Below are positions 1-9,731 of a stretch of DNA of 64,000 bases, in pieces. The notes below the pieces were generated by a model. That model searched no databases. It saw only the letters and a list, made by a program, of their open reading frames with translations, and had not been told where the DNA came from. Every line of letters starts with the position of its first letter. The first letter of the stretch is position 1. Origin of the DNA: Allokutzneria sp. A3M-2-11 16 (lineage in GTDB: Bacteria > Actinomycetota > Actinomycetes > Mycobacteriales > Pseudonocardiaceae); assembly GCF_024213555.1 (NCBI RefSeq), contig NZ_JANAVO010000007.1, positions 62,001 through 126,000 on the forward strand, given 5' to 3'. The translations under genes were made by a program, and so were the position numbers.

Positions 1-1
1 C

Positions 2-994
2 CTCGCGCGGCTGCGCGGACTGGACAACTGGCACGGGCCGCTGGCCCTGCTCACCGACTGGGCCGTGATCATCGGCGCCGCGGCGGTCACCGAGCGGTTC
101 AGCGGTTGGGCGTGGTGGCCGGTGTACCTGGTCGTGGCCCTGCCGGTGATCGGGACGAGGCAGCGGGCGCTGGCCACGCTGCTGCACGAGGCGACCCACC
201 GCGTGCTCGCGAAGAACCGCGCCCTGAACATGTTCCTGGGCACGGTGCCCTCCGCGCACCTGGTGCTGCAGAGCCACCGCACCTACGAGCGCAGCCACCT
301 GCGCGACCACCACGGCGGCTTCGGCAACCCCCGCACCGATCCCGACCTGCGGGCGCACATCGCCAGCGGGCTGTACCGGCCGATGACGGGCCGGGCGTTC
401 ACCCTGCGGTACCTGCTCGCGCCGCTGGTCGGGGTGCGCACGCTGGCGCTGGTCAAGGAGCTGCTGGTCAGCAGGCTGGCCGGGAACCGGTCGGAGATCA
501 CCGCCGGGCTCGGCGTGCTGCTCTACGTCGGCTCCGTTGGCGCGGTGTTCACCGCCACCGGGGCGGGACGGCTGTTCCTCGCCTACTGGCTGGTGCCGTT
601 GTTCCTGGTGTTCCCGCTGGTGAACTGGTACATCGAGCTGCTGGAGCACTTCCCGCTGGTCGGCAGGGAACGGGTGGACATCCGCGCCTCCCGGCCGCGC
701 GCGGTCGGCTGGTTCTCCCGGCACCTGCTCGGCATCCACAACGAGGGATACCACCTCGACCACCACCTCTCGACGAAGATCCCGTTCTGGAACCTGCCCG
801 CCGCCCACCGGCTGCGGCTGCGCGATCCCCACTACCGGGCGGCCGTCGAGGCCAGCTCGCCACCGGGAACCGGCCTGCTCTGGCAGTTCCGCGACATGGC
901 GCGGCAGATCGACGCGGGCACGACGACGGCCCGGATCGGCGAGCTCGGCCACACCCTCCCGGAACTGGCGAGGAAGGGCGGTTCACGTGGCTGA
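2..994 (+). CDS. Fatty acid desaturase family protein (5' end outside window)
   Basis: Membrane di-iron desaturase/hydroxylase of the FADS type. The visible part carries the three histidine clusters expected for the family: HEATH, HLRDHH and, near the C-terminus, HNEGYHLDHH, with hydrophobic membrane segments between the second and third. The reading frame stays open to the first base, so the true start lies upstream; the GTG at position 65 is only an internal valine. The last 8 bases overlap the start of the next gene, so the two are probably translationally coupled and belong to the NRPS cluster. In such a setting it could desaturate an acyl or aminoacyl intermediate, but the substrate cannot be read from the sequence. 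Confidence 0.88.
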   Translation, partial: LARLRGLDNWHGPLALLTDWAVIIGAAAVTERFSGWAWWPVYLVVALPVIGTRQRALATLLHEATHRVLAKNRALNMFLGTVPSAHLVLQSHRTYERSHLRDHHGGFGNPRTDPDLRAHIASGLYRPMTGRAFTLRYLLAPLVGVRTLALVKELLVSRLAGNRSEITAGLGVLLYVGSVGAVFTATGAGRLFLAYWLVPLFLVFPLVNWYIELLEHFPLVGRERVDIRASRPRAVGWFSRHLLGIHNEGYHLDHHLSTKIPFWNLPAAHRLRLRDPHYRAAVEASSPPGTGLLWQFRDMARQIDAGTTTARIGELGHTLPELARKGGSRG

Positions 995-2177
995 GCACCG
1001 GGACGCGACGCGGTACGTGCACGCGGGAACGGAACTCCCCGCAAAGCCCGCGCTGGCCCCGGCGCTGCACCAGTCCTCGGTCATCTACGCCAGGTCGGTG
1101 CGCGAGGCGGTCGACCTGGAGAACATGGCCGACGGCGTCAGCAGCTACACCAGGGTGGCCAATCCGACCGTCCAGCGGCTGGAGAGCGCCGTCGCCGAGT
1201 TGGAGGGCGGCGCGTGCGGGCTGGCCGCCCCGTCCGGGATGGGCGCGCTGACCCTGGTTTTCCTGACGCTGCTCGGTCCCGGGGACCGGGTGGTGGCCGC
1301 GACGCACAGCTACGCGGACACGATCGGCGTGCTGCGGGAACTCTCCGCGCGGATCGGCTTCGAGCTGCACGTCATCGACCTCTCCAGCGCTGCGGGGATC
1401 GACGCGGTGCACTCGATCCGGCCGACCATGGTCGTGACCGAGACGCCGAGCAATCCCATGGTGCGGGTGGTGGACCTGCCGCTGCTGTCGTCGGTGCTGC
1501 GACCGATGGGCGCGCGGCTGGTGGTGGACAGCACGCTGGGCACGCCGGTCAACCAACGGCCGCTGGAGCTGGGCGCGGACATCGTGGTGCACAGCGCGTC
1601 GAAGTACCTCGGCGGGCACTACTCGGTGATCGGCGGGGTGCTCGTCACCGACGCGGAGACCGCCGCGCGGCTGCACCACATGCGCACGATGACCGGGATC
1701 TGCATGGATCCGCACGGTGCGTGGCAGGTCCTCAACGGCCTCCAGACGCTCGGTGTCCGGGTGCGCAGGCAGAACGGCTCCGCCCAGCGGATCGCGGAGT
1801 TCCTGCGAGACCGCGAGGACATCGAGTTCGTGGCGTACCCGGGGCTGCCGGAGGACGACTCGCACGAGGTCGCCGCGCGCACGATGGACGGCTTCGGCGG
1901 GGTGCTGGCCTTCGGCGTCCGCACCGACCGCGACGGTCTCGCGGCGTTCCTCGACGGCGTGCGCCTGTGCACGCTCGCGGTGAGCCTCGGTGGCACGAAG
2001 ACCCTCATCGAGTCGCCCGCGCTGATGTCGCACGCCCAGGGCGGTCCGGACAACGAGTCGCTGAGCGTGATCCCGGCGAACGCGGTGCGGCTGTCCGTTG
2101 GTCTTGAAGATCCCGAGGACCTCATCGACGACCTCGCACAGGCGCTGGACTCCCTCGCCGTGCGTTCGGGCGCCTGA
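987..2177 (+). CDS. Cys/Met-metabolism PLP-dependent enzyme (cystathionine gamma-synthase/lyase-like)
   Basis: Fold-type I PLP enzyme of 396 aa, normal for cystathionine gamma-synthase, gamma-lyase and methionine gamma-lyase. The PLP lysine is in the motif HSASKYLGGH, and the substrate/cofactor segments SSYTRVANPTV, TETPSNPM and SLGGTKTLIE are in family order. The GTG start overlaps the end of the desaturase gene, and the NRPS gene follows after 14 bases. Family members catalyse gamma-replacement or gamma-elimination on activated homoserine or cysteine derivatives. In a peptide cluster such an enzyme most likely builds a non-standard amino acid through a vinylglycine-type intermediate. That assignment is inference; an ordinary sulfur-metabolism role is less likely given the tight operon. 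Confidence 0.88.
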   Translation: MAEHRDATRYVHAGTELPAKPALAPALHQSSVIYARSVREAVDLENMADGVSSYTRVANPTVQRLESAVAELEGGACGLAAPSGMGALTLVFLTLLGPGDRVVAATHSYADTIGVLRELSARIGFELHVIDLSSAAGIDAVHSIRPTMVVTETPSNPMVRVVDLPLLSSVLRPMGARLVVDSTLGTPVNQRPLELGADIVVHSASKYLGGHYSVIGGVLVTDAETAARLHHMRTMTGICMDPHGAWQVLNGLQTLGVRVRRQNGSAQRIAEFLRDREDIEFVAYPGLPEDDSHEVAARTMDGFGGVLAFGVRTDRDGLAAFLDGVRLCTLAVSLGGTKTLIESPALMSHAQGGPDNESLSVIPANAVRLSVGLEDPEDLIDDLAQALDSLAVRSGA

Positions 2178-2191
2178 CCGATTGGCTCACT

Positions 2192-5100
2192 GTGGTGCAG
2201 GTAGACATTTCTCCCGCGGGCGTGCGGGATCAGGCGGTTGTCGAACGCTGGCTGGGCCGCGTCGCGGGCGCCACGGGCGAGCCCGCGTTCGACCGAGCGT
2301 CGACCGCCCCGCCAGGGGAACGGGTGCCGGTGGCGGAGACCCGCTTGCTCACCGCCATGGCCGGTGGCAGCCCGGTGGGACTGCACCTGCTCGTGGTCGC
2401 CGCGACCCGGCTGGTGCTGACGGCGCTGACCGGCCGGGACGACCACCTCGTGCTGATGCCCGCCCCTGTTGGCGGGAGCGGCGGCGAGCTGGCGATCTCG
2501 ACTCGGCCGGAGCCGGGGGCGCCGGTGTCGGCGTTCCTGGCCGCGCTGCACCGGGAATGGGCGGAGACAGCGCCGATGGCGTGGCCGGACCGGGCTGCCC
2601 TGGCGGCCCGGCTCGACGCCATCGGCTCGGCGGCGGGCGTGGCGCTCTCCCAGATCGCAGTGGTCACCGAGGGCGCTCATGCGGCGGGACTGCTCGCGCC
2701 GGTCGCGCTGACGGTCACCGCCCGGGTCGACGGTGACGAGCTGGTCATCGGCGCGGCGCCCGGAGCGCCGTCCCTGGGCCGTGCCCTGGTCTTGGGCGTC
2801 GCCGCGGCGCTCGGCTCGCTGGCGGGGAATCCGCACCAGCCCTGGGAAGAGGTCGACACCCTCGGCGACCGGCAACGCGCCGAACTGTCGCGTCTGTCCA
2901 CTGTGGACTCCGCGATCTCAGAGACCGCGGTGACCCTGGCCGACAGCGGCGATGCGGACTCGGTGGCCGTGGACGACGGGGCGGCGGGAAGCTGGACGCG
3001 ATCCGTTCTGCGGCAGCGTTCGAGGGCGATGGCCGCGGTGCTGCGCGAGCGCTACTCGGTTGGTCCGGGAGACCGCGTCGCGCTGTCCCTGCCCGCGGGT
3101 GCCGACCTCGTCGTGTGCGCGCTCGCGGTGTGGCGCGCCGGTGCCTGCCTCGTTCCGCTCGATCCGACGCAATCCCCTGCGCGGCAAGGGCTTCTCGTGC
3201 GCCGAAGCGAAGCTGTGCTGCTCATCGCCGACGAGACGCCGACCGCGGGGACGCCTTGGGTGCGCCCGGACGACCTTGTCGGCGACGAGGGTGCTTTGGA
3301 CCAGCCCACCGCGACAGAGCCCGCAGTGTTGTACTTCGCCGACGAAGACGGTGTCCCGCAGCCGGTTGTGCTCACGCATGGTGCGCTGGCCCAGCACGCG
3401 CTCGCCGTCGCCGCCCTCGCCGGGGGCGAGGGCCAGGCCATGCTCGCCGAGACCGGGACAGCCGCGCTCGCGATCCAGGTGCTGGCCACCCTCGCCGCGG
3501 GCGGCAGCCTGGTTCCGGTCGGCGCTCCGTACGAACTCGACGGCACGTCGTTCTGGCGGGCGGTTCGGGAAGGCCGCGTCACGGCCGTCGACGCCTCGGC
3601 AGCCGTGGTCGCCGAACTGCTGGATTCGGCGCCCCAGGACGGTGTTCCCGTGCTGGCGCACTGCGTTGTCCGCGGTGAGCGGGTGCGCGGTGGCCTGGAT
3701 GCGCGGGTGACCCACAACATCTATGCGCCGAGCCTGGGCGATGACTGGTTCATGGTCACCGTCCCCACCGAGGGAGAGGTCGGGCTGTCCGCACCGGGGG
3801 TCGAGGTCACGGTGCTGACGCCACGCGGCACTCTCGCGCCCATTGGCGTCTTCGGCGAAGCACACGTGCACTCGGTGGGCACCGGTGTCCGCGCGCGCTG
3901 GCGCGAGGACGGCACGCTGGAGCTGGACCGCGCCGAACACCCGGTGCCGGACACCGCGGCGGTGGCGTGGATTCCGGCCGACGAGCACGGCAAGCTGGTC
4001 GTGCGCGCGTGGACGGCCGTGTTCGGAACGGCGCCCTCGGCCGACGACGACTTCCTGGAGATCGGCGGGCACAGCCTGACCGCCGCCCAGCTCGCCGTCA
4101 CGATCTGCGAGTACGCCGGGCGAGACGTCGTTCTGGTCCGTGACGTGTTCGCCGCGCGGACCCCGGCACGGCTGCGCGACCTGCTTGCCACCGCCGAGAC
4201 GCCGGTGCCCGCCACTGCCGAACCGGGTCCGCGTCAGCGGGCGAGCAGCGCGCAGTGGCGGATGTGGTTCCTGGAGCAGTACGAGGAGAGCGCACTCCGG
4301 CCGCACAACGTGATCAACGCCTACCGGCTGCCGGGACCGGTCTCCCCGCAGGCCGTCTCCGACGCCGTCGCGGCGGTGCTGGAGCGGCACGAGGCGTTGC
4401 GCACGGCGCTGGTGCTGGAGGATTCCGCGCTGTACCAACACGTTCTGCCGGTCTCCGAGGTGTTTGAGGTCTGTGAGGGCGTGTCCCTGGCGGAGGTGGC
4501 CGACCGGGAGCTCAGGCACCGCTTCTCGTTGGCCTCCGGCGAGGTCCTGCGGGTGTGCTGGCTCGCCGAGCGCGACGGCGCGGGCGTGATCGTCATCAAT
4601 GCCCACCACAGTGCCTGCGACGCCTGGTCGATGGCGGTCATCGTGCGTGATCTCGCCGCGGAGCTGGGACTCGGTCCGCCCGCTCCGCTCCGGCCCGCGC
4701 AGTACCGCGAGTACAGCGCGGAGCGGGCATCGGCCGACGAACTCGCGACCGGGCGGGAGTTCTGGTGCCGCGAGCTGGCCGACCTCACCGATGTCCCGCT
4801 GCCGCTCGACCGCCCGCGCCCGCCGGTGCGCGGCTCAGCGGGCGGTACGGTCGAACTCACCCTCGACCAGCGGAGCACCCGCGCGCTGCTCGCTCTGTGC
4901 CGCGAGCGGGGCACGACTCCGTTCGTCGTGCTCGTGGCGGCCGTGCGCGTACTGCTCCTGCGGTGGTGCGCGAGCCCGGTGGTGCCGCTGGGCACGGCCT
5001 CTGCCGGGCGGGACAACCCCCGCTACGCCGACAGCGTCGGCCTGTTCGTCAACACCTTTGTGCTCCGCACGGCGATCGACCCGGACGCCGGTTTCCGGGA

Positions 5101-8100
5101 CGCCGTCGAGCGGTGCCTGCGGACCGCCGAAGCGGTGCGGCCCCACCAGGACCACCCGTTCGACCACGTCGTGGACGACCTCGCCGCGGACCGGGAGGCG
5201 AACCGCACTCCCCTGTTCGACGTGCTGGTCGAGATGGGCGGGGACGAACTGGTGGCCAGGGCGGGGGCCGCGCGGCACCTGCCGTTGGAGAGCCCGGTGG
5301 CGGACTTCGACCTGGCGCTGAGTTTCGGCGAGCCCACGGCGGAGCGCCCGCTACCGGTGCGGTTGCGCTACCGGGACGACGTGTTCGACCGGGCGACCGT
5401 GGTGCGGCTCGGCGAGCAGCTGCTGCACCTCATCCCCGGTCTGCTCGCGGCACCGGACGAGCCGGTCGCCTCGATCCCCGTGCTGCCCGCCGCCCAGGAG
5501 CGCTTCCTGCTCGACGTTGGCGCCGCGGACACTTCCGCGCGGGCGGAGGGCCTGACACTGCTCGATCTCTTCCGGCGCCAGGTCGAACTCCGTCCGGACG
5601 CCCTGGCTGTGCGGTTCGGCGCGCGGACGCTGAGCTTCGCCGAACTCGACGCGCGCGCGACTCGGCTGGCCCGTCGCATCGCGTCGGTCTCGGCGTTGGG
5701 CGAGGACAGTCCGGTCGCCATTCTCATGGAGCCGAGCGAGCGGCTTCCCGTTGCGGTGCTGGCGGTCCTGCGCACGGGCTGCCCGCTGATTCCGCTTGAT
5801 CCAGCGGCTCCCGCCGCGCGCGTGCACCGGCTGTTGCGGGCCGCCGGTGTGACCGCTGTGGTGGCCGATACCCCACTGGACCTCGGCGTCGCGGTGGTCA
5901 GCTCGGCGGACGAGGAGCCGGACCACCACGTGGAACTCCCTCCTGCCAACGAGATCGGCCCCGGCCGGGTCGCGTACGTGATCTTCACTTCGGGTTCGAC
6001 CGGTGAGCCCAAGGGGGTTCGCGTCGAGCACCGCGGGATCGTCAACACGGTGGTGTTCCGCACCGGGTACTACGGCCTCGGTCCCGGGACGCCCGCCGTC
6101 CAGGTCCTGCCGACGCACTTCGACGGCGGCATGCTGAGCCTGCTCAACGCCCTGTGCGCGGGCGCGGCACTGGTGCTGCTCCCCCGCGAGGACGTGCTCT
6201 CCCCGGAGCGGGTGGCCGAGGTGGTGGCCGCCGCCGGGGTCCGGCACGTCGTCCTCGGCCCCGGCCTGTACCAGCACCTGCTCCGCGCGGATGGCCTGCC
6301 CGGCCTCCGGCAGGTCGTGCTCGGCGGCGAGCAGGTGCTGCCCCAGCTGGTCCGGGAGCACGTGGCGGCGGCACCGGATTGCGCCCTGTACAACGAGTAC
6401 GGGCCGACCGAGGACAGCGTCTGCACCACCGTTTCCCACGTCACGGCGCCCTTCGACGAGGACATGGGCGTGCTGATCGGCTCGCCCATCGCCGGCAAGA
6501 CCGTCGACCTGCTCGACGCCGGTGGGCGGCTGGTCCCCCTCGGTGCCACCGGGGAGATCTGCATCGGCGGTCCCGGGCTCGCCCGCGACTACCTCGGCGC
6601 TCCGGAGCGCACGGCGCGGGTGTTCACCGCCAATCCGGTACGGCCTGGCACGCGGATGTACCGGACCGGTGACCTCGCGCAACGGCTGCCGGACGGACGG
6701 CTGCGCTACCTCGGCCGCACCGACGAGCAGGTGAAGATCCGGGGACACCGGGTGGAGCCGGGCGAGGTCCGCGCGGCGCTCGCCGAGGTTCCCGGCGTCG
6801 AGGACTGCGCGGTCATCGCCCGGCGTGACGGGGAAATCCGGCTGGTGGGCTACGTCGCCGGCGCGGTCGACCCCGCCGGGGTGCGGGCCCGGCTGGCGGA
6901 ACTCCTTCCCCCTGCGATGGTTCCCGACCAGATCGTGGTGCTCGACCGGCTGCCGCGCTCGGGCTCCGGCAAGCTCCTGAGCGCCGAGCTCCCCGAGCCC
7001 GGCCGGACACCGGCGCAGCGCACTCCGGTGCCCGCGACGAGCCCGGCCGAACGACTGGTGGCCGAGGTGTGGTCACAGGCGTTGGGGCACACCGAAACCG
7101 ACGTCGAGGCGAACCTCTTCGACCGCGGCGGGCACAGCCTCGTCGCGGCACGGATCGCCCACGAGCTCGGCATTCCGGTCCGCGCGGTGTTCGCGAACCC
7201 GACCATCCGCGGCCTCGCCCGCGTTGCAGGACAGGCGCCGCCCAGTACCCGGCGGGACACTGTTCGGCGGAGCCCCGGCAACCTGGCCTCCGCGCTCCAG
7301 CGGGATCTGTGGCTGGCAAGCAGGAACACTCCGCCCAGCACCTTCCTCGTCTCCGGCGTCGTCCGGTTGCCCGGACCGGTCGATCCCGACGCGCTGCGCA
7401 CGGCACTGCTCGTGCTGACCCGGCGGCACGAGATGCTGCGAACCCGCTTCCATTGGCAGGGAACAGAACTGGAGCAACAAGTCCTGCCCGAGCTGCCACA
7501 GCTGCCTTTCACCGTGGTCGATGCGCCCGACGAGGCCGCCGTCGCCGCGGAGATCGCGAAGGCGGCCCGCGCCGAGTTCCGCCCGGACACCGCCCCGCTC
7601 TTCGAGTTCCGCCTGCTGCGCGGCGACCTGCTGATCTTCGGGGCACACCACCTGATCACCGACGCGGCCAGCAGCGACATCGTTCTCCGTGACCTGTTCT
7701 CCTTGTACGACAAGGTGATCGCGGGCGAGGACCCGGTGCTGACCGGGCCCGGCCGGACCTATCGGGAGTGGGCCGAGGAGGAGGCGGACTGGCTCGGCGG
7801 CACCGCGGGCCGGGACTCCGTCGACTTCTGGGAAAAGCGGCTGCGCGGGGCTCCCCCGTCGCCCGACCTGGTTCCCGCACGTCCCCGGCCCACCGAGCGC
7901 GGTCGCATGCGGGTGACCGCCCGGACCCTCGACGTCGGCGCGGTGTCCTCGGCGGCGGGAACGCCGTTCGCCGTCCTGGTCACCGCTTTCGCCGCGCTGA
8001 CCCATCGCCGGACCGGGCTCACCGATCTGGTGCTCGGCTTCCCGGCGAGCCTGCGCGATCACCCGGAGCTGGACTCGGTCGTCGGCTACTTCGTCAACAC

Positions 8101-8563
8101 CGTGCTGCTGCGCCTGCGGCTGGACCGCACCGCGAACCTCGGCGCGACGCTGGCGGAGGTCACCGAGCGGATCGGTGAAGCGCTTGAGCACTCCCGGGTG
8201 CCCTACGGCGAAGTGGTGCAGCGGCTGCGGCCGCGAGCGCGCCCAGGACGCAACCTCATCACCGACATCGGGGTGAGCTGGGAGTCGGCGACGCTGGGCG
8301 AGGAGGCGTTCGAGGTCTCCGAGGTGCTGCCCGCCGGGCGGATGGCGACCAACGACGTCTGGCTCTACGCCCGCCCCAGCGGCGACCGGCTGCTGCTGAA
8401 CCTGGCCACCGACGAGGCGGTCATCACCGACGCCGAGGCCGAGGAGATCTTGGGCGAGCTGTGCGCCCTCGTCGCCGATCTCACCACCGACCCCGCCCTG
8501 CCCCTGACGGCGGCACGGACCGACACCGAGCAGAACTGGGATGAGCTCCGCTATGACTTCTGA
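2192..8563 (+). CDS. NRPS: degenerate (half-C)-(dead A)-PCP then C-A-PCP-C
   Basis: Non-ribosomal peptide synthetase, 2123 aa. Residues 1-200 resemble only the C-terminal lobe of a condensation domain. Residues about 235-600 look like an adenylation domain, but the P-loop A3 motif is replaced by YFADEDGVPQPV and no A5, A7 or A8 motif is visible. An intact PCP follows (IGGHSL, Ser near 627). Next come a C domain (HHSACDAW near 804), a full A domain (FTSGSTGEPKG near 1263, YRTGDL near 1489, GRTDEQVKIRG near 1508, SGSGKLL near 1590), PCP2 (RGGHSL near 1648) and a terminal C domain (HHLITDAA near 1818). Hand alignment to GrsA gives a tentative pocket D-G-L-V-V-G-E-V-C-K, which I cannot assign. 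The dead first A domain implies its PCP is charged in trans. The protein ends in a short acidic/aromatic tail (ELRYDF) that may be a docking peptide. Confidence 0.93.
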   Translation: MVQVDISPAGVRDQAVVERWLGRVAGATGEPAFDRASTAPPGERVPVAETRLLTAMAGGSPVGLHLLVVAATRLVLTALTGRDDHLVLMPAPVGGSGGELAISTRPEPGAPVSAFLAALHREWAETAPMAWPDRAALAARLDAIGSAAGVALSQIAVVTEGAHAAGLLAPVALTVTARVDGDELVIGAAPGAPSLGRALVLGVAAALGSLAGNPHQPWEEVDTLGDRQRAELSRLSTVDSAISETAVTLADSGDADSVAVDDGAAGSWTRSVLRQRSRAMAAVLRERYSVGPGDRVALSLPAGADLVVCALAVWRAGACLVPLDPTQSPARQGLLVRRSEAVLLIADETPTAGTPWVRPDDLVGDEGALDQPTATEPAVLYFADEDGVPQPVVLTHGALAQHALAVAALAGGEGQAMLAETGTAALAIQVLATLAAGGSLVPVGAPYELDGTSFWRAVREGRVTAVDASAAVVAELLDSAPQDGVPVLAHCVVRGERVRGGLDARVTHNIYAPSLGDDWFMVTVPTEGEVGLSAPGVEVTVLTPRGTLAPIGVFGEAHVHSVGTGVRARWREDGTLELDRAEHPVPDTAAVAWIPADEHGKLVVRAWTAVFGTAPSADDDFLEIGGHSLTAAQLAVTICEYAGRDVVLVRDVFAARTPARLRDLLATAETPVPATAEPGPRQRASSAQWRMWFLEQYEESALRPHNVINAYRLPGPVSPQAVSDAVAAVLERHEALRTALVLEDSALYQHVLPVSEVFEVCEGVSLAEVADRELRHRFSLASGEVLRVCWLAERDGAGVIVINAHHSACDAWSMAVIVRDLAAELGLGPPAPLRPAQYREYSAERASADELATGREFWCRELADLTDVPLPLDRPRPPVRGSAGGTVELTLDQRSTRALLALCRERGTTPFVVLVAAVRVLLLRWCASPVVPLGTASAGRDNPRYADSVGLFVNTFVLRTAIDPDAGFRDAVERCLRTAEAVRPHQDHPFDHVVDDLAADREANRTPLFDVLVEMGGDELVARAGAARHLPLESPVADFDLALSFGEPTAERPLPVRLRYRDDVFDRATVVRLGEQLLHLIPGLLAAPDEPVASIPVLPAAQERFLLDVGAADTSARAEGLTLLDLFRRQVELRPDALAVRFGARTLSFAELDARATRLARRIASVSALGEDSPVAILMEPSERLPVAVLAVLRTGCPLIPLDPAAPAARVHRLLRAAGVTAVVADTPLDLGVAVVSSADEEPDHHVELPPANEIGPGRVAYVIFTSGSTGEPKGVRVEHRGIVNTVVFRTGYYGLGPGTPAVQVLPTHFDGGMLSLLNALCAGAALVLLPREDVLSPERVAEVVAAAGVRHVVLGPGLYQHLLRADGLPGLRQVVLGGEQVLPQLVREHVAAAPDCALYNEYGPTEDSVCTTVSHVTAPFDEDMGVLIGSPIAGKTVDLLDAGGRLVPLGATGEICIGGPGLARDYLGAPERTARVFTANPVRPGTRMYRTGDLAQRLPDGRLRYLGRTDEQVKIRGHRVEPGEVRAALAEVPGVEDCAVIARRDGEIRLVGYVAGAVDPAGVRARLAELLPPAMVPDQIVVLDRLPRSGSGKLLSAELPEPGRTPAQRTPVPATSPAERLVAEVWSQALGHTETDVEANLFDRGGHSLVAARIAHELGIPVRAVFANPTIRGLARVAGQAPPSTRRDTVRRSPGNLASALQRDLWLASRNTPPSTFLVSGVVRLPGPVDPDALRTALLVLTRRHEMLRTRFHWQGTELEQQVLPELPQLPFTVVDAPDEAAVAAEIAKAARAEFRPDTAPLFEFRLLRGDLLIFGAHHLITDAASSDIVLRDLFSLYDKVIAGEDPVLTGPGRTYREWAEEEADWLGGTAGRDSVDFWEKRLRGAPPSPDLVPARPRPTERGRMRVTARTLDVGAVSSAAGTPFAVLVTAFAALTHRRTGLTDLVLGFPASLRDHPELDSVVGYFVNTVLLRLRLDRTANLGATLAEVTERIGEALEHSRVPYGEVVQRLRPRARPGRNLITDIGVSWESATLGEEAFEVSEVLPAGRMATNDVWLYARPSGDRLLLNLATDEAVITDAEAEEILGELCALVADLTTDPALPLTAARTDTEQNWDELRYDF

Positions 8564-9731
8564 CCACGCCGTCCGTCCGCGCCCCCGCAGGACGACGGCG
8601 ACGCCGACGGACTCCGCCCCCGCGCTCGCAGTTCCGCTGCATTCCGGGCTGAGCGCCATCGCGGGCGGGCGCCCGGTGGAGGAGCTGGTCGTGTTGACCG
8701 CCGCGGTGGCCAGGGTGCTGTCGCTGGCCGAGCGCGTCGACGAGGTGGCGCTGACCGTGCGCGGGCCGTCCGGGCCGGTGCTGTGCCGGATCGGGCTCGG
8801 CGGAGTGGACACGGTGCGGGACCTGGTGATCGCCACCGACCAGGCGCTGCGGAGCGGGCTGCCCACCGAGGGCGTCGCGGGCGTCGTGGTCAGCAGGGAC
8901 GGTGTCGGCGCTGGCGGTGCGCACGGTGACGTTGACTTCGCGCTCGGCACGGCGGTGGATTCCGAGGCCAGGGTCCTGCGCGGCCGTGTCGACGCGGAGC
9001 TGTTCGACCCGTGGTTCGCCGAGCTGCTGAGCCGGAGTCTGGTCACCACGCTCGCGGGGTTCAGCGAGCCCCGGCTGCCGCTGGTCGACGTGGCTTCGGG
9101 CGCGCCGCAGGACCTCGACCTGGCCAGGCGGTTCGGGACGGCGGCCTCGGTGCTCGGCGACGTCGCGGGCGCCGAGCAGGTGGCCGTGGTCGACGCGGCG
9201 GGCGCGCTGGTGCCGCCAGGATTCGTCGGCGAGGTCCAGTACCGCGTGGCCAATGGCGAGCCCGCTGGTCTTTCGCCGCGACGTTCCGGTCCGGGGACGG
9301 GCTGGTGGAGCCGGGGCGAGCTGGCGTGGTGGGCCCCGGACGGCACCCTGCGACCGTGCGGGTTCAGCACCGGAAACGGCGTGGCAGAGCCAAGATCCGA
9401 TACCGGCAGGGATGCGCTGGCGGTCGTGGTCTCCGTGCTGTCCGAAGCGCTCGACCAGCCCGTGGTCCGTCCCGACGACAACTTCTTCGGGCTCGGCGGG
9501 CACAGCCTGCTGGCGCTCGCGTCGATCTCCGAGCTCAAGAAGCGGCTCGGGGTGACGGTGAGCCTGGACCGGTTCCTGATGGCCGCGACCGTCACCGAGA
9601 TCGCCGCGCTGATCGAGGGGGCCGTGCCCGCCGACGACACGGCGCGGACCATCGCTCCGTCCGCCGGGGACGCCGGGCTGCTCGGTTCGCTGCTGCGCTC
9701 GGCGGGGTCGACGGGATCGGCGTCGTGCTGA
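8541..9731 (+). CDS. NRPS remnant module: half-C / A-relic / PCP
   Basis: Protein of 396 aa with a good PCP at its end (NFFGLGGHSLLAL, phosphopantetheine Ser near 321). The first 220 residues resemble the C-terminal lobe of a C domain without any HHxxxDG motif. Between them is a roughly 100-residue stretch in which only echoes of A-domain motifs remain (GFVGEVQY, then RGELAWWAPDGTLRP, like A7/A8). It cannot adenylate, so it is best read as a carrier protein with a structural scaffold. Its architecture matches the eroded first module of the preceding synthetase. The start overlaps the upstream gene by 23 bases; an in-frame ATG at 8553 is an alternative start. The GTGCTGA at its end couples it to the next gene. 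Confidence 0.85.
   Translation: MSSAMTSDHAVRPRPRRTTATPTDSAPALAVPLHSGLSAIAGGRPVEELVVLTAAVARVLSLAERVDEVALTVRGPSGPVLCRIGLGGVDTVRDLVIATDQALRSGLPTEGVAGVVVSRDGVGAGGAHGDVDFALGTAVDSEARVLRGRVDAELFDPWFAELLSRSLVTTLAGFSEPRLPLVDVASGAPQDLDLARRFGTAASVLGDVAGAEQVAVVDAAGALVPPGFVGEVQYRVANGEPAGLSPRRSGPGTGWWSRGELAWWAPDGTLRPCGFSTGNGVAEPRSDTGRDALAVVVSVLSEALDQPVVRPDDNFFGLGGHSLLALASISELKKRLGVTVSLDRFLMAATVTEIAALIEGAVPADDTARTIAPSAGDAGLLGSLLRSAGSTGSASC

Noticed and set aside
2900-4000. Counting the first A domain of the large NRPS as functional
   Set aside because: A3, A5, A7 and A8 motifs are absent or unrecognisable; it cannot be expected to bind ATP.
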